Assembly: GCA_003161205.1 (NCBI GenBank)
Contig: PMOU01000479.1
Location: forward strand, 2,885-11,194
From: Actinomycetota bacterium
GTDB lineage: Bacteria; Actinomycetota; Actinomycetes; Streptosporangiales; Streptosporangiaceae
Direction of reading: 5' to 3'
Length of the DNA: 8,310 nucleotides
Part shown: one piece after another, positions 3,775 to 8,310 of the stretch
Position numbering within the stretch: position 1 is the first letter of the stretch
Layout: every line of letters starts with the position of its first letter
The notes under the pieces: generated by a model
The model's input: only the letters and a program-made list of their open reading frames with translations
What the model was told of the DNA's origin: nothing
Databases searched by the model: none
Position numbers and translations under genes: made by a program

Positions 3775-5678
3775 TGAGGTTCAGGAGCAAAGCAATCGGG
3801 GGCATCGCCATCGCGGTCGCGAGCATGACCGCGCTTGCCGCCTGTAGCAGTAGCAGTAGCCACAGCGGATCGACCAGCAACTCCGGCGGGGCCGTCACGC
3901 CCCCGGGTGCCATCGGGTCGGTGCCGGCCCAGGCCACCGGCACGGAGCATGCCGGGACGATCACCTGGGCCGAGCAGCCCGGCGCCACTCCCAACTGGAT
4001 CCTTCCGCTGGTGCCCTCCGCCTCCAACACGGTCTTCAACAACTTCAGCTTCATCTGGGAGTTCTGGCGTCCCCTGATCTGGACGGTCAACGGTGTCGAG
4101 CCGGTCGTGGACCCGTCGATGAGCATCGCCAACACCCCGGTGTACTCCAACGATGACAAGACCGTGACGGTCTCGCTGAAGAGCAGCTACAAATGGTCGA
4201 ACGGCCAGCCCATCACGGCCAACGACCTGCTCTTCTACATCGACCTGGTCAAGGCCGCGATCAAGGAGTCTCCGGACAACTGGGAGGGCTACGTGCCCGG
4301 CCACTTCCCGGATAACCTGGTGAGCACCACGTCGCCGAACGCGTCGACGCTGGTGATGAACCTCAGCGCGACGGTCAACCCGACCTGGTTCACCGACAAC
4401 TACCTTGGCCAGGGACCGCTGATCCCGCTGCCGAGCGCCGAGTGGGCGAAGACGTCGACGACCGGCGCGGTGGTGCCCGCGTCTGGCTGGACGCCGGCCA
4501 CGATGACCAAGATCTTCAACTTCCTCACCGCGCAGTCCAAGTCGGTCAGCACCTATGCGACCAACCCGCTGTGGCAAGTCGTCGACGGTCCCTACAAGCT
4601 GTCGGCTTACAACGCCACCTCCGGCGGCTTCACGATGGTGCCGAACACGACCTACGGCGGCCCGCACGCGACGAAGGAATCCACGATCGTGGCTGTCCCG
4701 TTCACGTCGGAGGCTGCGGAGTTCAACGCCATCAAGGCGGGCAGCATCGACGTCGCCAACGTCGACTACACCGACGTGCCGCAGCTACCGCAGGTCCTGC
4801 GGCTCGGCTACAGCTACATCGGCGAGCCGGACTACGGCATGAACTTCGCGAACTACAACTTCAAGGACAAGACCGGCGACTTCGACAACATCATCAGCCA
4901 GCTGTACGTGCGCCAGGCGCTCGCGCATCTGGTGGACGATGCGGGCTGGATCAAGGCGTTCATGGACGGCGCGGGCGCGCCGGCCTACGGGCCGATTCCG
5001 GCTTACCCGCTCAGCCCGTACCTGCCGGCCGACGCGGCGACCGACCCGTATCCGTTCAGCGTCTCGGACGCGGTCAACATCTTGAAGAGCCACGGCTGGA
5101 CGGTGACCCCTGGCGGCACGGACGTGTGCGCCAAGGCGGGCACCGGGTCCGGCGAGTGCGGGGCAGGGATCCCGGCCGGCACCAAGCTGGCCTGGAACTA
5201 CATCTACAGCACCGCTCCGTCCGTGATCGGCAACCAGGCCACCGACTTCGTGTCCAAGGCGGCGCAGGCTGGCATCAAGATCACCCTGTCCAGCAGCAAC
5301 TTCAACTACATGATCGCCAACTACCTGGACCCGTCCGCCCCGGCGAACGAGAACAAGTGGGCCATGGAGGACTTCGGCGGTGAGACCGAGGATCCGTACG
5401 CGACCACCTTCGGCCTGTTCAACACCAATGGGCCGGAGCAGGTCGGCGATTACAGCAACCCGACGGCTGACAGTCTGATCAACGATTCCATTACCTCCAC
5501 CAACCCGACGGCGGTGAAGAACGAGGCCTCGTTCCTGACCTCCAACCAGCCGGTGCAATTCCAGCCCAACCCGGACTACATCTGGGCCTGGAAGAACACC
5601 GTCTCCGGTACGCAGCCTTCCTTCGAGAACCTGACCCAGTACTACCTCACGCCGGAGTTCTGGTACCTCACCAAGTAA
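3771..5678 (+). CDS. ABC transporter substrate-binding lipoprotein, family 5 (Opp/Dpp type)
   Basis: The product has 635 residues and would be the extracellular solute receptor of the importer encoded downstream. It starts MMRFRSKAIGGIAIA, a basic then hydrophobic signal peptide, and ends it at the lipobox LAAC, with Cys25 as the lipid-anchored residue. A Ser/Thr/Gly-rich linker (about 25-45) follows. The family 5 binding domain covers roughly residue 60 to the end. Its hallmark YSNDDKTVTVSLKSSYKWS (about 125-143) followed by NGQPITANDL is clear. Cys453 and Cys463 in an inserted loop may form a disulfide outside the cell. AAGGAGG (3756-3762) lies 8 nt before ATG 3771; ATG 3774 is an equal alternative. 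The frame stays open back to 3615 but that part lacks a ribosome site and would bury the signal peptide. Family members bind oligopeptides, dipeptides, nickel chelates or sugars, and the ligand cannot be told from sequence. Confidence 0.93.
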   Translation: MMRFRSKAIGGIAIAVASMTALAACSSSSSHSGSTSNSGGAVTPPGAIGSVPAQATGTEHAGTITWAEQPGATPNWILPLVPSASNTVFNNFSFIWEFWRPLIWTVNGVEPVVDPSMSIANTPVYSNDDKTVTVSLKSSYKWSNGQPITANDLLFYIDLVKAAIKESPDNWEGYVPGHFPDNLVSTTSPNASTLVMNLSATVNPTWFTDNYLGQGPLIPLPSAEWAKTSTTGAVVPASGWTPATMTKIFNFLTAQSKSVSTYATNPLWQVVDGPYKLSAYNATSGGFTMVPNTTYGGPHATKESTIVAVPFTSEAAEFNAIKAGSIDVANVDYTDVPQLPQVLRLGYSYIGEPDYGMNFANYNFKDKTGDFDNIISQLYVRQALAHLVDDAGWIKAFMDGAGAPAYGPIPAYPLSPYLPADAATDPYPFSVSDAVNILKSHGWTVTPGGTDVCAKAGTGSGECGAGIPAGTKLAWNYIYSTAPSVIGNQATDFVSKAAQAGIKITLSSSNFNYMIANYLDPSAPANENKWAMEDFGGETEDPYATTFGLFNTNGPEQVGDYSNPTADSLINDSITSTNPTAVKNEASFLTSNQPVQFQPNPDYIWAWKNTVSGTQPSFENLTQYYLTPEFWYLTK

Positions 5679-5697
5679 CCTCCGCTTACACGCTGGA

Positions 5698-5736
5698 CTG
5701 CCCTGGTCTCCGGTGATACACCGGAGACCAGGGCAG
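5698..5736 (+). terminator. Perfect 18-bp hairpin between binding-protein and permease genes
   Basis: CTGCCCTGGTCTCCGGTG (5698-5715) pairs perfectly with CACCGGAGACCAGGGCAG (5719-5736) around an ATA loop. It starts 19 nt after the stop of the binding-protein gene. No T-run follows. In binding-protein-dependent operons, such hairpins partly stop transcription or block 3' decay, so that the receptor is made in excess over the membrane subunits. The pairing is certain; which of the two roles it plays is inferred. Confidence 0.7.
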
Positions 5737-5818
5737 CGGTTCGGGCGGAACACAGCTCTACCGGATGCCGTGCAGCCGCCCGGTCCGCGGTTGATGCCGC
5801 GGAGGAAGGCAGGAACAC

Positions 5819-6766
5819 ATGATCTCCTACCTAGCGCGCCGTCTCGTCACGTCGATCATCGTGGTCGTCGGCGTCTCCATCTTCATCTTCATCCTGCTGC
5901 ACTTGTCCTTCCCGTCACCCGCGCGGGCTGTCCTTGGCCTGTCGGCCAAGCCGAATCAGATCGCCGCGTGGAACAAGGCCAACGGCTACGACGACCCGGT
6001 CATCGTGCAGTACCTCCACTACGTGAACAACTTGCTGCACGGCAACCTGGGCTACTCCTACGCCGAGAACCAGAGCGTGCTCGCGCTCTTCAAGGAGCGG
6101 GTCGCCCGCAGCGTCTACCTGTCCGGGATATCGCTGTTGCTCGCGGTGATCATCGCCCTGCCGCTCGGGATCTTCCAGGCGGTCAAGCGCAACAGCGTCG
6201 GCGACAACGTAGCGACCAGCGCGGCGTTCATCCTCTATTCGATGCCGTCGTTCTTCCTCGGGCTGATCCTCATCCAGGTGTTCGCCCTGTCGCTCCCGAT
6301 CTTCAGCTTCGAGGCGAGCCAGTCCGACTCCCTCTGGGTCGTCATCGGCGACTGGAACGCCATGACGCTGCCGATCCTCACGCTGACGGCCGTCACGGTC
6401 GCCAGCTTCTCCCGGTACATGCGGTCCTCGTCGATGGATGTTCTGGCCCAGGATTACATCAAGGTGGCGCGGGCCAAGGGCCTGCCGGAGCGGCTCGTGC
6501 TGACCAGGCACCTGTTCCGCAACGCCAGCCTGCCGATGGTCACGCTGATCGGCCTGTCACTGCCGATCCTGCTGGCCGGCAACCTGATCACCGAGTCACT
6601 GTTCAACTTCCAGGGCCTGGGGCTGCTTTTCTTCGAGAGCCTGGGAAAGGTCGATTACCCGGTCATGCTCGCCTACACGCTGGCGGGCGCCGTCCTTGTC
6701 GTCGTCGGAAACCTGGTCGCGGATATCGCGCTCACCATCGCGGACCCGCGCATCCGGCTGGCCTGA
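5819..6766 (+). CDS. ABC transporter permease, DppB/OppB type
   Basis: The product has 315 residues and is one of the two membrane channel subunits. It starts MISYLARRLVTSIIVVVGVS, the standard DppB/OppB N-terminus, with a first membrane segment at about 9-31. About five more hydrophobic segments follow, including ISLLLAVIIALPLGIF, SFFLGLILIQVFAL, LPILTLTAVTVASF and a last one near 275-300. The cytoplasmic EAA loop that docks on the ATPase reads DYIKVARAKGLPERLVL and continues to RNASLP (about 212-239). The protein ends TIADPRIRLA, as usual for the family. GGAGGAAGG (5801-5809) lies 9 nt upstream of ATG 5819. It is 140 bp from the binding-protein gene, with a strong hairpin between, and 29 bp before the next permease gene. 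Confidence 0.95.
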   Translation: MISYLARRLVTSIIVVVGVSIFIFILLHLSFPSPARAVLGLSAKPNQIAAWNKANGYDDPVIVQYLHYVNNLLHGNLGYSYAENQSVLALFKERVARSVYLSGISLLLAVIIALPLGIFQAVKRNSVGDNVATSAAFILYSMPSFFLGLILIQVFALSLPIFSFEASQSDSLWVVIGDWNAMTLPILTLTAVTVASFSRYMRSSSMDVLAQDYIKVARAKGLPERLVLTRHLFRNASLPMVTLIGLSLPILLAGNLITESLFNFQGLGLLFFESLGKVDYPVMLAYTLAGAVLVVVGNLVADIALTIADPRIRLA

Positions 6767-6795
6767 CCGGCTAGGCCCTAGAAAAGGAGGCAGCC

Positions 6796-7713
6796 ATGGC
6801 ATCCCAGCCGATTGACGTACAGCGAGCGTTGCCGATGGGACCCGAGGGCGGCAATGTCGGAGCGGTGCAGAGCGGGTGGCGACTCGCGCTCCGCGAGTTC
6901 ATGAGCAACCGGCTGGCCGTGATCGGCTTCGGCATTCTCATCTTCTTCGTGCTTTTCTGTTTCGTCGGTCCGCTGATCTACCGGACCAACCAGATCGACA
7001 CCAACGACATCCTGGCGAACACGGCCCCATCAGGAGCACACCTGCTCGGCACCGACAACCTGGGGTTCGACGAACTCGGCCGGATGATGAAGGGCGGCCA
7101 GGCCGCACTGGAGATCGGCTTCTTCGCCGCGTTCGTCGCGATCGTGATCGGCACGCTCTGGGGCGCCGTCGCGGGCCTGGCCGGCGGGATCTTGGACTCG
7201 GCCATGATGCGCGTGGTCGACGTGTTCCTCTCGGTGCCGTTCCTGTTCGTGGTCCTGATCCTGGCGGTGCGGTTCGGCGCGTCCGTGCTGTCGCTCAGCC
7301 TGGTCATCGGGTTCTTCGCCTGGCAGGTGCCGGCCCGGCTGGTCCGGGGTGAGGTCCTCACCTTGCGAGAACGCGATTTCGTCCTCGCGGCGAGAACATC
7401 GGGCGCGACTTCCTGGCGGCTGATCACCAGGCACCTGATCCCGAACGCGCTGGGCGTGGTTATCGTCAACGTGACGTTCCAGGTCGCGGACGCGATCCTG
7501 ACTGTCTCCTACGTCGGCTTCCTCGGCTTCGGTCTGCACTACCCGAACGTCGACTGGGGTGATCAGCTTTCCAACGGCATCGGGTTCTTGGAGGACGGTT
7601 ACTGGTGGCTCATCTTCCCGGTAGGTGCCTGTATCGTCCTGACCGTGATGGCTCTCAACTTTATCGGCGACGCACTGCGCGACTCGTTGGACGTCCGACT
7701 CAGACGCAGGTAG
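6796..7713 (+). CDS. ABC transporter permease, DppC/OppC type
   Basis: The product has 305 residues and is the partner membrane subunit. A cytoplasmic N-terminus of about 35 residues precedes the first membrane segment, LAVIGFGILIFFVLFCFVG. The family's external motif appears as HLLGTDNLGFDELGRMMKGG, where most members read GTDxxGRD. The core membrane segments follow, and the EAA loop RDFVLAARTSGATSWRLI continues to RHLIPNALG (about 192-220). The C-terminus NFIGDALRDSLDVRLRRR is typical. The ATG has AAAGGAGG (6783-6790) 5 nt upstream. Its place directly after the DppB-type gene is the usual operon order. Asn-Leu-Gly-Phe-Asp in place of the common Gly-Arg-Asp is a mild variation. Confidence 0.95.
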   Translation: MASQPIDVQRALPMGPEGGNVGAVQSGWRLALREFMSNRLAVIGFGILIFFVLFCFVGPLIYRTNQIDTNDILANTAPSGAHLLGTDNLGFDELGRMMKGGQAALEIGFFAAFVAIVIGTLWGAVAGLAGGILDSAMMRVVDVFLSVPFLFVVLILAVRFGASVLSLSLVIGFFAWQVPARLVRGEVLTLRERDFVLAARTSGATSWRLITRHLIPNALGVVIVNVTFQVADAILTVSYVGFLGFGLHYPNVDWGDQLSNGIGFLEDGYWWLIFPVGACIVLTVMALNFIGDALRDSLDVRLRRR

Positions 7714-7775
7714 CGGCGGGCGGCCGGACCGCGCGATGATCTTCGAAGCCACCATTAACGAGAGGTAGAGGCCAG

Positions 7776-8310
<535 letters not shown>

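Overview
The window looks like a chromosomal segment of a high-GC actinomycete. Genes have strongly GC-biased third positions and use GTG as well as ATG starts. The FabG and FabI proteins are of the actinobacterial MabA/InhA kind, and the lipoprotein and peptide-transporter proteins have typical actinobacterial features. The species cannot be named from this sequence. I see no mobile element, CRISPR array, tRNA or rRNA.

Region 1 (1-383, minus strand) is the N-terminal part of a TldD-family protease gene that runs off the left edge. It is divergent from region 2, and only about 60 bp separates the two start codons. That gap is largely filled by an imperfect inverted repeat (399-443) that also covers the possible core promoters.

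Region 2 (445-2873, plus strand) is a compact run: fabG (3-ketoacyl-ACP reductase), fabI (enoyl-ACP reductase, InhA type) and purU (10-formyl-THF deformylase). FabG and FabI carry out the two reductive steps of type II fatty-acid elongation. PurU belongs to one-carbon metabolism and sits only 13 bp behind fabI. A GC-rich hairpin (2881-2916) probably closes this unit.

Region 3 (2874-3770) is an unusually long gene-free stretch of visibly lower GC. It is dense in inverted repeats and hairpins and has one reasonable promoter candidate (3226-3254). The simplest reading is an upstream regulatory region with a long structured 5' leader for the transporter operon. I cannot match it to a known riboswitch family.

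Region 4 (3771 to the right edge) is an Opp/Dpp-type ABC importer operon: a lipoprotein substrate-binding protein, two permeases, and the first of what is usually a pair of ATPases (cut at the right edge). The lipoprotein would capture peptides or a similar solute outside the membrane, the two permeases form the channel and the ATPase drives transport. A perfect 18-bp hairpin between the binding-protein and permease genes probably sets their unequal expression.

The genes are ordinary. The most interesting material is non-coding (the 0.9-kb gap and the divergent inverted repeat), plus a natural Ser-to-Ala change in FabI at the position equivalent to InhA Ser94.
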